From the NCBI GenBank assembly GCA_030248065.1, contig JASAMV010003795.1:62001-126000 (forward strand): a DNA stretch of 64,000 nucleotides, read 5' to 3'. This DNA comes from Rhynchonema sp. JSB1_4. Its lineage: Eukaryota; Nematoda; Chromadorea; Monhysterida; Xyalidae. The position numbers were made by a program, and so were the translations under genes. This document shows positions 24,886 through 36,300 of the stretch, in pieces (positions within the stretch are counted from its first letter, which is position 1; each line of letters opens with the position of its first letter). The notes beneath the pieces were generated by a model. That model was not told where the DNA came from. It saw nothing but the letters and a program-made list of their open reading frames with translations, and did no database searches.

Positions 24886-26275
24886 TTAGTATTTCTTCCA
24901 GCAATTGATCATCGATAAATATAAGCTATACTGCGGTGAGCCATGTGTACTTTACCTACTGTATTAGAATTAATTAAAGATCAAATTATCAACTATAAGA
25001 TATGAGCTAACCTGCGGTAGAGCCATGTGTACTTTACCTATTAGTATTTCTTAATGAGCAATTGATCATCGATAAGATATGAGCTAACCTGCGGTAGAGC
25101 CATGTGTACTTTACCTATTAGTATTTCTTAATGAGCAATTGATCATCGATAAGATATGAGCTAACCTGCGGTAGAGTCATGTGTACTTTACCTATTAGTA
25201 TTTCTTAATGAGCAATTGATCATCGATAATATATAAGCTAAACTGCGTGGCCATGAGTACTATACCTATTAGTATTTCTTAATTAGCAAATGATCATCGA
25301 AAATAATGAGCTAAATGCGGTAGCCATGTGTACTTTGCCTATTAGTATTTCTTAATAGCAATTATCATCGATAATATATAAGCTAAATGCGTGACCATGT
25401 GTACTATACCTATTAGTATTTCTTAAAGCAATTGATCATCGATAATATATGAGCTAAACTCGGTGAGCCATTGTACTTTACCTATTAGTATTTCTAATAG
25501 CAATTATCATCGATAATATATGAGCTAAACTGCGTGAGCCATGTGTACTTTACCTATTAGTATTTCTTAATGAGCAATTATCATCGATAATATATGAGCA
25601 ACTCGTGAGCCATTTACTTTGCCTATTAGTATTTCTTAATGAGCAATTATCATCGATAAATATAAGCTAAACTGCGTAGCCATGTGTACTATACCTATTA
25701 GTATTTCTTAATAGAATTATCATCAAATATAGAGCTAAACTCGGGGCCATGTTACTATACCTATTAGTATTTCTTAATGAGCAATTGATCATCGATAAAT
25801 ATATAACCTCGTAGAGTCATGTGTACTTTACCTATTAGTATTTCTTAATGAGCAATTATCATCGAAAATATATAAACTGCGTGGCCATGTGTATATACCT
25901 ATTAGTATTTCTTAATGAGCAATTGATCATCGATAATATATGATAACCTGCGTAGAGTCATGTGTACTTTACCTATTAGTATTTCTTAATAGCAATTGAT
26001 CATCGAAATAATAAGCTAAACTCGGTGAGCCATGTGTACTATACCTATTAGTATTTCTTAAGAGCAATTATCATCGATAATATATGAGCTAAATCGGTGA
26101 GCCATGTTACTTTACCTATTAGTATTTCTTAATGAGCAATTGATCATCGATAATATATGAGCTAACTCGTGAGCCATTGTACTTTACCTATTAGTATTTC
26201 TTAATGAGCAATTGATCATCGATAATAATGAGCTAAACTGCGTGAGCCATTGTACTTTACCTATTAGTATTTCTT
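24886..26275 (+). repeat. AT-rich satellite of about 70-78 bp units, about 19 copies
   Basis: Each unit contains ACCTATTAGTATTTCTTAAT, then GAGCAATTGATCATCGATAA, an ATATGAGCTAA segment and CCATGTGTACTTT. The first complete units (25043-25200) are almost identical. Later units differ mainly by single and double base deletions scattered at the same few places, so their lengths vary. ATCGAT and TTGATCA palindromes recur in every unit. No coding potential. Confidence 0.93.
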
Positions 26276-27080
26276 AATTCTCCTAACTGCACTATTTAAT
26301 GACTAAACAGTAACTTACATGCCACTTGCGAACGCTGGCAACTGATCTACATTGAACGTTTTAGTGAACGTGTTTCTTCGTGCGTGTGTGCATGTAAAAC
26401 TCTGTATCAATCTATGTCTTTGCTGCGCAAGCAGATAACCTGCTGACTTACACACATTTCCATCTTCTGTGGACCAAAGAAACACATATGCAAACTGCAA
26501 AAACAGCAACAAAACCCCTACAGTCTTCCAGTTTTATAGTGACATGATCAGGACGACTCATTTTATGACACTATAGGAATAGTGCTATTTACCTGCCTAG
26601 CGGCACATCGGAGACAAAAAACACGCGTTGCAAAGTATGAATCAGATTCACGGATTCCCCATAAAGAGGGACGACTGTATTTATATGCTGCTAAACGCTG
26701 TTACACCCGCACGGAAACCACATGCGTTTTTTGGAGAAACAAATCGTGTAAAATATTATGCGGTACAAAGTACGTCTGAATATGAATACATAAATATATA
26801 TTTAGATGTGTTAGATATGTATTTTTTACAAATGTTATTAACATATCATGAAAAACTTCTGTGTATGTCACATCGTTGTGTTTTTCCAAAGTAATATGAC
26901 AATTTGTCTTTTGCGCACAAGAAGAACCACAACTACAGTAACCCAATTAGAGTGCCTCGAGTGCCCCGCCTACAGTAGGTTTCATTAGAGTGCCTTGAGT
27001 GCCTCATCCCGTTCAGCACACCCTGCCGCTGAGGCAGTCAAGGCAGTCGAAGCACTCGAAGCATCCTAACGGTTACGGCC

Positions 27081-27213
27081 CGCCACGCACGTAGCACTAC
27101 AGTAACCCATACGCCACGCACGTAGCACTACAGTAACCCATACGCCACGCACGCAGCACTACAGTAACCCATACGCCACGCACGTAGCACTACAGTAACC
27201 CATACGCCACGCA
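27081..27213 (+). repeat. Second block of the 31-bp tandem repeat, about 4.3 copies
   Basis: Same unit as 23573-23836 and in the same orientation. The flanking sequence GAAGCATCCTAACGGTTACG just before it is nearly the reverse complement of the sequence just after the left block (23837-23868), so the segment ends are inverted relative to each other although the arrays are not. Confidence 0.9.
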
Positions 27214-27563
27214 AAGACCACTTAATTTCAGTAAACTACAGTAACCTGTCCACGCGCACACCATCCAAAATTTGTTTCAAAATTACAAACCTTGAATATT
27301 TTCAACCAGTAATTTTATTGTTTTTGGTTTACGTGTTCAGAAAGCGTAAGTTAGACACCTTAAATATGCTATTTTATACATCAGAAAGATCTAGTGGCTG
27401 GAGAGCTGTGTCATCATTATGCGACCCATGTAATCAAATTTACAGTCATTGTTTCATTTGTGTTGTAGTTTTTGAGGTAAGATATACTCCCGTCGATAAT
27501 GTCTCAGCAAGTTAAATTTCGCTAAAATTGACGCAGGTTTTTTCATTGGTGTCGCATATGCAG

Positions 27564-28933
27564 TTAGGCCATTTTTTTGTTCTCCGCAGATTTGATGTTG
27601 GTTGACTTTGGCGCCTGTTTCGATTTGGGAGACTTGTCTAGAAGAAACGCAAGAAAATGTGTTTTCTTGATTATGTTTGAAAGTATATGAAGGTCAGCTA
27701 AACCATCGGGGCCAGTCTTTGAGGCATTGGTCTGCCCAGCTCCTCCACCGGTATTCTTGCCTGGCTGGCGGCGTTTCTGAAATTGCGAAAAAAATTGGTT
27801 AAATAAATGCCCCTGATACTTTTCAGCCATATTTATAGTAAGTTACCGAAGAAGGTGAGTCATTGAACAGGATCAGATACCAAAGGCAGAAGTAGAAGTA
27901 GGCGGTGCACATCATGGTGCAGGTGCCACAGACGAGCACGGGCAACCACCACGGAGTGCACGCTTCGACCGAGTGAATGAGTGCACCTTCAGTGACTGAT
28001 TTGGGCCTGCCAGACTCATCACCGGTCTTTCGTTTTGTCCACTGAAAACTGTCAGATCAACAATATCCGATATAAGGGATCAGAAACGTGCAAAGTACTG
28101 CTCACCAAGGCGTGGGTGGGCTCCGCTGCGTTGCACAGTTCTCCCTTACAACAGCATTCGGTAATGCCCATTTGGGGGCCCTCTTTTCCAAGCATGTTCT
28201 TTCCCTGACACACGTACCCGGAGTCGTCGGCGCCTGTCAGGTTGTCGATCTCGCCCGCACAACCGGTCGGATCTTCGTCGTTGCCCTGTAATTTGTCATT
28301 GTCGGGCTTGTCAGAAGTATGTTTCTTTCAAGCTTCTTTGACGCGAAAAAGAGAAAGGCGAGAATCCACGTACACAGTCTCCCCCCAGAAGCGTTTGGCC
28401 CTGTTGATGATCTACTCTTTCGCCTCGCTGATTGGCTTCTGCTTTCGTCTTCAAACGAGCCATCCAATTGGTCTGCCCGTCGTTCTTTCCTTTAATTTGG
28501 TACACATAGCAGCACTTGGTATTTGCATCGCCAGTTGTTCCAGTTGGTTCCCTGAATGAATCTCACCAAATAGAGTTGGAAACAAACGTCGATTGATCTG
28601 GCGTGGAACAACTCTTTACTTGGGCTATGTATGTTTGACCTGATCATACCTTGTTCGTTCTCTGAAAGAACAGAAAACAAATTCTCGCACTTGGTTTGTT
28701 TGGCCGCCTAGCGCGGTGGAGCCCATCAAAGGGATGGAGTTGTTTTCTGTTCTTTGAAAAAGCAAAATACAGTTGGCCTAAAACCAATAAATTGCTTTCA
28801 AAACGTGCGTTCGCTTCGGTGTCGGGTTGGTGTCGGGGTCGAGCTCCCAGTTGTAGCATTCCAATGTGCCACTCAAATGTGGAATGATCAGCAACACCAT
28901 GGTTGTGGCCAAATTTTGGACTCGGGCTACCAT
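27564..28933 (-). CDS. TFL3: type A three-finger-like membrane protein
   Basis: Exons: 28933-28785, 28551-28374, 28285-28106, 28041-27847, 27776-27704 and 27637-27564; phases close, giving 282 residues. After the signal peptide come CYNWELD, KCCYVYQIKG, a long loop and LGGDC, then CAGE...GYVC and the signature CCCKGELCN followed by AAEPTHAL instead of xxPV. A pre-membrane stalk of 30 residues leads to CTPWWLPVLVCGTCTMMCTA and FCLWYLILFND. The tail is basic and Gly/Asn-rich (KRRQPGKNTGGGAGQ) and ends KSAENKKMA. The first splice donor (GTTTTA) is weak and was chosen because it alone gives the family's phase 2. Confidence 0.82.
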
Positions 28934-29305
28934 GGTGAGTCAGGAAGATGAACGAGGTTTACGAAGGCAATTAGGTGAAGTGTGAGAATGAATTAAGCTG
29001 AAAGCACAAATCATCTATTAGTGATACTGTAGTATAACGTGACATTCAAAGCCTTGTTCGAATTTTTTATTCTTAGGGTTTGTTTGGTTAACTGTTTCTG
29101 CAAAGTTTTCTGACGTGGCAGGCCTTCAGTCAATCAAACTTTATCGTTTGTTGGTTCAGCAAAAATATTATTATCACTGTGCTCAGATCATAAATATGCA
29201 TCCGTGAATGAAAGATTTGCATATAGGCAATGTTTAAGTCAAAATGATCAAGATACATGAGCAATGGATGATTATCGTTAATACCACGAGCGTAAAACGG
29301 ATGTT

Positions 29306-30498
29306 TCAACGTTTCGATTTGTCAGTGGCTTCCGTGTTTGCCGTGTTCTCCGTGTTTTCGGTCGAGGATATGGCTGATGCGCCTGTTGGAACCAATGAGC
29401 ATTCAAAGGAATGATAAACCAATCACAATTGACCAATAATTGCATTGAATAGTTACCTTCAGTGTTCGTCGTTTTTGTTGTCGCCGTTATGGCGTCCCCT
29501 GCGTTTTGTTTTGGTTTGTCGCCCTTAAATGCGTTTCGATTTCCTCAATACAACAATGTCAGCAACCAAATGCACTAAACGCCAACCTTTGGCTGATCTT
29601 TGGCGCGACGTCTGAACAGTATGCACCACCAGAGCATCAGGTAGAAGTAGGAGCTGGACATCAGCATCACCACACCAGTCACCATCAGGGGCATCCAGTA
29701 GGGGGTGCACGACTGCAACACTGGCTCGCCCGTTGAACTCCACGTCTGTCATTTGCCAAATTTATGGTTAAATTTTAGTTATATGTCGGCAAGTCCCATT
29801 ATTACCGGTGTTTGATCATTGCAATTGGTGCCCAAACAACAACAGAAAGTGATGTTCACAATTTTTTGTTCTTTGACTTCCAACTGTCGCGGCTTGCAAT
29901 TGTACTTGTACGTCGGGTGCTCTGGCGGCGCACAGGTCATGTTAAAATCTTTGACACTGAGCGATTTCTGAAATGTTTTTGTGATTGTACAAGGTTGGAT
30001 GAACGATGAAAATCCGTAGAGTTTATTAGCACTTACGCATTCTCCACCCGGCTTTTGATTGTCCTTCAAAATTTCACGCCATTTCACAGGTTCGTCTCCC
30101 TTGATATCTTTGTTGCTCTTCATGTCGATTCGGAACACGTAGCAACAATCTTCTTCCGCCTCCGGTTCGGCAGGCACAGGTGTTTCCGTTCTTCCTTCAG
30201 TGTTTTCGTCATCACCGTTGTCTTGCGCTCTTCTTTTCTCTACTGCCGGCGGTGTTTTTGCCGTGGTTGTCAGCGGTGCTGGTGGTAGATCACTGGGATG
30301 CATGTGTTGCTTTGACTATTTGGAGCTCAACGTGTTGAACTACATATATTTTAAATGCGCCCGAACACAAATGCTAACTAACAGCATTTCGGGTTCTCGT
30401 GCCGTCGCTCTCTTGAACTCGTATTTGCGGCAACCGGACTCTGAGTTATCGATCTGCAGCAGAGCCAACAGAATAATAACCCGGACTCGATGCGTCAT
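29306..30498 (-). CDS. TFL4: type A three-finger-like membrane protein with Thr/Asn-rich tail
   Basis: Exons: 30498-30383, 30292-30037, 29967-29806, 29745-29587, 29523-29457 and 29382-29306; phases close, giving 278 residues. Exon 2 adds a Pro/Thr/Glu-rich stem (DLPPAPLTTTAKTPPAVEKR) before DCCYVFRID, KWREILKD and PGGEC. Exon 3 carries CAPPEHPTYKYNC and CCCLGTNCNDQTPV. The membrane exon starts CTPYWMPLMVTGVVMLMSSS and ends ILFRRRAKDQPK. The tail ends in ENTENTANTEATDKSKR. Layout, stem type and tail match TFL2, 6 kb away across the satellite block, so the pair arose by duplication. Confidence 0.87.
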
Positions 30499-30752
30499 GA
30501 ATTCCTGTTGATACTGGCGTTTGGTGATAATTATTTATCAGCGATTTGGTTGTGTTCAGTGGAATGAATGACGTCACCCAAAAAATGGAGTACACGTCGT
30601 TGAAACGTGTTTTTGTTTTCTTAACTTATCTGCACATTCCAAGACCATGTTGCCAACAGAAAGCGATTACCTAGGGTCAGTTTTATTGCTTCTATAGTGA
30701 GGGAAATATACCAGTTAATCACTGATCAATTGAGCACAAGTTTTTAATTCTT

Positions 30753-32170
30753 CTATGTTCTCAAAGTATGGTCCAATCGATGGTCGTCAAACATTTTCTG
30801 GGTAATTTCACGATAACAATAAGGGTGATAATCTTCGTCATATGTTGTAGTTCTCCAATGCTTGACAGTTCTTAACGTTGGTTTTGGTGCTCCTTGATTT
30901 TTTTGGTTGGCATAATTACATAAATCGGAAAACAGTGTTGTTGCTGTTGGTTTCGATTTTATATTTTTGATCCTGTTATCGGTCGATGTTTGTTTACCGA
31001 CGCTTGTTTCCACCACGTTCTTTCTAAAGTAACATTTACAGAATGATATATTTTGCATTTGCTTAATGCGAGATCAAATCAGGCCGTTGACCCAGTTATT
31101 CTCCAAATTAACAAAAAATAAACAAAAAATTCGTACTCTGGCCGGTCGGTCGTCTTTATGTTCAGCGCTGCCCTTCACTGTGAAGCAGATGAAGGCGAAG
31201 AAGGCCGATGCCAACAGCGCCGTCGCGAACACGGTGATCAGAATGAAAACATTCGAATTGAAGCACAGCTCGTCGTCGATTTCCCACGTCTGCATTTTCG
31301 TTCACATTTAAGTTCATATCTATCTGATACGAGCAGTGCTTTTCAAATGACCGGTTCGTTGGCGTTGCACAGTTGTCCCATGCAGCAGCACTCGATTTTT
31401 ATGTCGTCTTTCTTGCACGTGTATCCATCTTCGTTCGTGTCCATTTTGCACATGCGGCCACGCCCCTGAATAAAAATCGTGCTTGGTACATTGGTTGGCA
31501 CCGCAACTATTATCATTATTATCATGTATTTTATATTACATAATGTGCGTTGATTTAAACTTACGCATGAGTTGGCGTTAATGCCTTCTCTGTCTTCGCT
31601 TTTACTCATGAGACAGCACTTGCCTTGACGATCCGTTTTGTCGTCCCTGTAACAGAAAACGATGCGAAAAACATAAGAAGAAAAGAGCATGCTTTTTAAA
31701 GGCAGCAGTCTGGATACGGTGCCCGTTAAAGGACTCATAGAAAACTCTGATGAAGGTAGAGCGCTGATACTGAAGAACAACGTCGATTCGTTTGAAGAAA
31801 TAAGAATGTCAAGGCAAACTATCTCTGGTAAACAGAGACAAACACACAACACAGCCCGGAAAAACTGTATTACGATGGTCTTCTGAATATAGCGGATTGC
31901 CAACTCGACTACTTTCTTTTACATACCCGATCTAAAATGTAATCGCAATGTACGTTCGTCAGTCACCAGAGACTGTCTAGAGAGGTTAGAGTTGCACTTG
32001 GGCCGCTCATATGCGGACGAATCGAGAACTAACTCTGTTTTCGTTTTGCCATCGCTCCATATGTAACACTCGGGCTTGTACTTTTCTTCAGCACAAAGGA
32101 TGTGAATCGGCATGGCTAGCAGGATGAGAATGGTGCTAATTTGGGCGGTGGATTTGATGACTGCGAACAT
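30753..32170 (-). CDS. TFL5: type B three-finger-like membrane protein, longest type B tail
   Basis: Exons: 32170-32034, 31646-31565, 31465-31352, 31289-31137, and a tail exon from about 31023 to 30753. The signal peptide exon ends CYIWSDGKTKTE; then KCCLMSKSED and NANSC, CKMDTNEDGYTC and CCCMGQLCNANEP with a weak GTCATT donor. The membrane helix FILITVFATALLASAFFAFI is followed by GSAEHKDDRPAR. The tail acceptor is ambiguous: one choice gives a short basic end KERGGNKRR, another (frame NVVETSVGKQ) runs on for about 85 residues rich in Thr, Lys, Tyr and His to the stop at 30753. Codon frames up to the membrane exon are solid. Confidence 0.8.
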
Positions 32171-33204
32171 GATGGCTGGATCAGATTAGGGATAGATTTT
32201 TTCAAGTTCTATGGCTGCAGTGAAATGACTTTTTTTGACAAAGAAAAAACTTTTTTCTTTGTTCGGCGCTGGCTTAACACCCCGTTGATGCTTGAACGTT
32301 GGGCAGAGGTGACACGGATTTCGTCGTATTCTTTCTTCATGTATCCGTCGTGTCGAGACCGCATTCTCTTCTCGTAGGTATCATATTTGAGTTTCACCAT
32401 TTTGTCTTGTAATCGAGTCCTTTTTGTCTCATTGTGTTTGCAGTGACGGGTACTGAATTTGATTTGTTTCAAATGTCAACTTTTTTATTTGTTTATGCAC
32501 TAGCCCTGAGCAAACAGTCTAAAACATAAAACAAAAGTAATGAAACTAAATAATAAAAACGAGATTCGCCAGGATTTACATTATTTTGACGTGAATTAAA
32601 GATTGAGGTTCCTACGTATACATACGTGATTTTCCGATTCCACTAACTGTTCGCCGTTGTGTTAGATACTTACTTACATTCAGCATTTGATAAACACCGA
32701 AACTCAACAATGACAAGAATCAAAGCCCGATCATATGCCAATACTTATGCCAAACTTTCTATGCGCGAAAGAAAACGGTCAGTTTTTCTGACAGACGGCG
32801 CTTATAGAATTCCTGTTTTACAGGGGTACCTAGGTTTCTTTTGACTCGAGTCCATCCGTAGTTTATCACAGTAGTTTATTTTCCATCTGTATACTATTTT
32901 GATGAATAATTGATCTCGATATAGCATGCCGTGCCGATACTCTTGCTTATGTTGGAATTTGGTCGCGACAAATTATGGTCAGAACATTGTTATTTTAAGT
33001 TTTTGGCCGCCATTGTTTCAAAAATATGCAGCAGAGATATTCATCATCAAAATATTTTCATGAAAAATTTGCTTTAACGCAACCGCAGTCAGACTCATTT
33101 GACGGTGCACTGTCAAAGGCAAAAGCTATTGGGGTAAAGAGTCTTGGTGTACCCAAAAAAATCTGACCGTCAAAGATTTATTAAAGTTTTTGCATCACGT
33201 CCAT
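32171..33204. other. Spacer between TFL5 and TFL6
   Basis: About 1 kb, AT-rich, no family exon and no other supported feature. Both strands contain only short unsupported open frames. Confidence 0.5.
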
Positions 33205-34090
33205 TTATTGGTAGTTCGATTTGGATCTGTGGTCCGACTTTGATTTGGATTGTTCCTTGCCACGCCTGCCGCGCCTACCGCCCGCACCACCTAATCCAGC
33301 GTCGCCTTTCTCCTGTCACATTTTCACATAATTGTGATTCACAAGGCGTAAGCAAGAACGATTGCTTCTGGGGGCATAGCGCTTGACAAACCTGGCTGAG
33401 TAGAAAGAATCCAAGAAGGATGAACCCTGCGGCGCCCAGCACCACCACGCCGAGTGCGGCACCTACGCACGGAATCAGCGCACTTTTGCACCAACTGTCG
33501 ATGCCTTTGAAGCTCTCAAATAAAGGAACACATGGCCGTTTAGGTTTGGCAAGAAAATTGACAACAGATTTTGCGAAAATTGACAACAGATTTTGGCCCA
33601 ATTGACACAGGCCAAATCCGGATCGACATCGCGTACCGGTTCTTTGTTGCACAAATTTCCCCGGCAGCAGCACCAGACCGATTTGTCCTTGTCCTTTGAG
33701 CAGTTAAATCCATCGCCGTCGTCGTCATTTTCGGAGCAAAACTGAGACTGAAACTTGCAATTTAAGGTATTCAGAACAACGACAACAAATCTGTTGGGCT
33801 GGATCATCCATTACGAACACATGCGCCTCCTTCTATCTTATCTCCGCGTTGTCGGACGAAGCAGCACTCATGCGTATTCGGTTGGCTGAAACGATATCAG
33901 TCTTTCTTATATTTTCTGTCAATTAAGGGCTATTTGTTACTCGTATTTCTAGCTGTACTAACAAATCATTCGTGGTTCGTAAGTTATTGCTCCAAACATG
34001 GCATTGGTCTCCCTGCGCAAAAGCGCGAGGCAGATTGAGCATCGCCATCAGCAGTGCAAACACAATCGCCAGAAATTTGTGCGGAGTCAT
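33205..34090 (-). CDS. TFL6: type B three-finger-like membrane protein
   Basis: Exons: 34090-33963, 33885-33819, 33747-33637, 33514-33392 and 33312-33205; phases close, giving 178 residues. The signal peptide is MTPHKFLAIVFALLMAMLNL; then CHVWSNN, ECCFVRQ, EGGAC, FCSENDDDGDGFNC and CCCRGNLCNKEP. The helix CVGAALGVVVLGAAGFILLG is followed by FFLLSQ and a very basic tail GGAGGRRGRRGKEQSKSKSD. It is the closest relative of TFL7, including about 40 bp of 5' leader and the GGRRGRRGK tail. AATAAA overlaps the stop codon, implying a very short 3' UTR. Confidence 0.9.
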
Positions 34091-34132
34091 GATTTTTGAA
34101 GGAATGAGTTCGGTCTTGTCTGGTTTGATGTC
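34091..34132 (-). promoter_or_regulatory. Conserved 5' leader of TFL6
   Basis: The roughly 40 bp directly before the start codon (CATCAAACCAGACAAGACCG then AACTCATTCCTTCAAAAATC) match the same position of TFL7 with only a few differences, while more distal sequence does not align by eye. It may be a shared 5' UTR or core promoter, or simply recent duplication. Confidence 0.55.
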
Positions 34133-34673
34133 GAAAAAAGTCCTTGATAGAGAAGCAAAGAAATGAACGAAAAAAGAATGTTTTGCCGCCATCAGATTAG
34201 GAATATTGTGCTTCCACGTCATCCACGATTGCTGTACCGTTCCTTTCTGTGTGTTCGCCACCGTTTTCTCCACGCTTGACATCATAAGCAAATTGTTCAC
34301 TGTTCACCGCGTCATGTCTTTCCAATCAAGTCTATCTGTTGTCATCAGTGCTTTATTTTTCATCAGTACTTCGTGTTCATGATTTAATGGATTTCGGTAG
34401 TGATATGTCGTAGTCATAGAATTTGCGTTAATGATAGGCTTCTTTAGCTTGGAAGTTGGTCGTGATAAATATTTGGCAGAAAATTGTCCCAAATTTTTCG
34501 TAGTTTCTGAAATGGGTAGTCCGAGATATTCATCACTTACATCAAATTTCGCTCCAAAGTTGAAACAATTAGACTCATTTACTAGTACACTGCATGGTCA
34601 AAACCGAAAGCAGCTGGGTATTGAGTCTAATCATTATCAAATATTAAATAGATAAATTTTGCGTCATGTTATT
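34133..34673. other. Spacer between TFL6 and TFL7
   Basis: About 540 bp without a supported feature; it resembles the other spacers in being AT-rich, with no repeats recognised. Confidence 0.45.
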
Positions 34674-35613
34674 TTATCGGTAATTCGTCTTTGACTTGTA
34701 GTCGGACTTTGATTCTTGCTTGCCACGCCTGCCGCGTCTCCCGCCCGCATCACCTGCACCGGCGGAGTTTTTCTCCTGTGAAAATTGAACGGCACTATGT
34801 TTCTTAGAGCTCAACGGATATAAAAAAAACGGAGTGAATCACTGGACAAACCTGGCTGAGCAGGAAGAATCCAAGGACAGCAAAGAGACCAGCACCCACC
34901 ACCACCACTACGAGGGCAGCAATGATGCATGGAACCACCGCACTTTTGCACGCATTGTCCATTTTGTTGAAGTTCTGAAATAAGAAGGGACGGATTTGGT
35001 GGGCGCAGAAAGATTATTCTTGCTGTATGTATCTGCCAAACAGTTTTCTGTGCTGTCGTCAGCGACGAACTTTGCCTGACGCTTGAAGGACTAAGGCACA
35101 ATCAGGATCTACACTGTGTACCGGTTCGTCTTTGTTGCACAGATCACCCCGACAGCAGCACCAGACGGATTTGTCCTTGTCCTTCGAGCAATTCATTCCG
35201 TCGCCGTCGTCGTCGTTTTCGGGGCAATATTGAAACTGAAACATGATACCGAAGTTGTGCACTTTTACACACTAACAAACCATGGGCGACTAACACATAT
35301 GCCGCCTTCCTTTTTGCCGTCCGCGAATTGCCTGACGTAGCAGCAGTCTTGCATATTCGCCTCCGCAGTTCTGAATCCACATCAGCGTGTTTACAACAGT
35401 ATTTTATCAGTTAACATTACTACAGTCAAACCTCCACATAGTGAATCTCTACATACCTTAGCTACTAACGGTTAGTAACTAACTGAGCACTAACTGTTCC
35501 TCAATCCCTTGGTTACTCCACAGATAGCAGTGTTTCTCTTGCTTTGCAAAAGCGCGTGGCGGATCGGCCATCAGCAACGCAAGTGCGATCGCCAGAAATT
35601 TGTGTGTAGTCAT
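34674..35613 (-). CDS. TFL7: type B three-finger-like membrane protein
   Basis: Exons: 35613-35495, 35370-35295, 35235-35122, 34974-34852 and 34775-34674; phases close, giving 177 residues. The signal peptide MTTHKFLAIALALLM is followed by CYLWSNQG, DCCYVRQF, EGGIC, YCPENDDDGDGMNC and CCCRGDLCNKDEP. The ectodomain has ten cysteines in the order C, CC, C, C, C, CCC, C plus one just before the helix (NACKSAVVPC). The helix IIAALVVVVVGAGLFAVLG is followed by FFLLSQ and the tail GGRRGRRGKQESKSDYKSK. Sister of TFL6 by leader, exon sizes (exon 4 is 123 nt in both) and tail. Confidence 0.9.
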
Positions 35614-35655
35614 GATTGTTGAAGGAACAAGTTCGGTTTTGTCTGGTTTGATGTT
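35614..35655 (-). promoter_or_regulatory. Conserved 5' leader of TFL7
   Basis: ATCAAACCAGACAAAACCGA then ACTTGTTCCTTCAACAATC ends at the start codon and matches the TFL6 leader. Similarity fades upstream of it. Confidence 0.55.
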
Positions 35656-36300
35656 TGTTGAGAAAATGCAGCAGATGTCGTTGAAGCAAAAAATGAATGA
35701 AAAGAAAGTTTTGGTCGTCAGTAGAACGAGGAAACAATAGCAGTTCCATGCAGGTCCACGTAGCGTAGCCTGTTTGTCATCAGATGTTTACTGCACCATT
35801 GATTTCTAAACATTTTGCAGTTTTGTCCACATTTTCGTTTCTGAAATTAAATCTTCATTGCAAAACCAATAAAGTCAATTCACCCATTATGACCAGGAGT
35901 ACTGTTTTATTGTCCGCGTCATGGTCGCACGATCTTTATGGGATAATGTAAATCAGTCGCTCACGTTTACAAGCAAAACAAATCAGTGCGGTTGATTTCA
36001 TCAGTGAGGTACATTTGTCTGAAAGGCTTGTTATCGCTGTTTCGGTCAAAGATATTGTTTCCGCACTATAAATTTGGAATCCACTTGGCCTCGAAATTGG
36101 TCAGGAAACTGTAGTCTTTTTAAGGGCTGCAGCTTCTGCACACCTGTTGGTTAAAAAACAGTTCGCTGTATGATTTAAACAGGAATCAGGCTTATTTCTA
36201 ATGCGTAACTTGGTGCTCAAAGTATTGCCTTTATTAAATCCGATCCCTGTTTAGCCCAACGGCATTGATTTAGAATGGAAAAGTAGGTAATGTTGGTTGT
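35656..36300. other. Spacer between TFL7 and TFL8
   Basis: About 640 bp with no supported exon, RNA gene or repeat. Confidence 0.45.

Larger units (their letters stand above)
23837..27563. other. Gene-free repeat block between TFL2 and TFL3
   Basis: Apart from the satellites listed separately this stretch is AT-rich and I see no exon. CTACAGTAACC-like words recur (23894, 26934, 27237), and GTGCCTCGAGTGCC/GTGCCTTGAGTGCC repeats lie at 26952-27005. Short open frames at 26582-26946 on both strands are unsupported. This is the only large interruption of the gene array. Confidence 0.7.

Noticed and set aside
23573..27213. CRISPR-like regular repeats
   Set aside because: The 31-bp and 70-78-bp repeats are contiguous tandem units with no unique spacers, in a eukaryotic genome with spliced genes.
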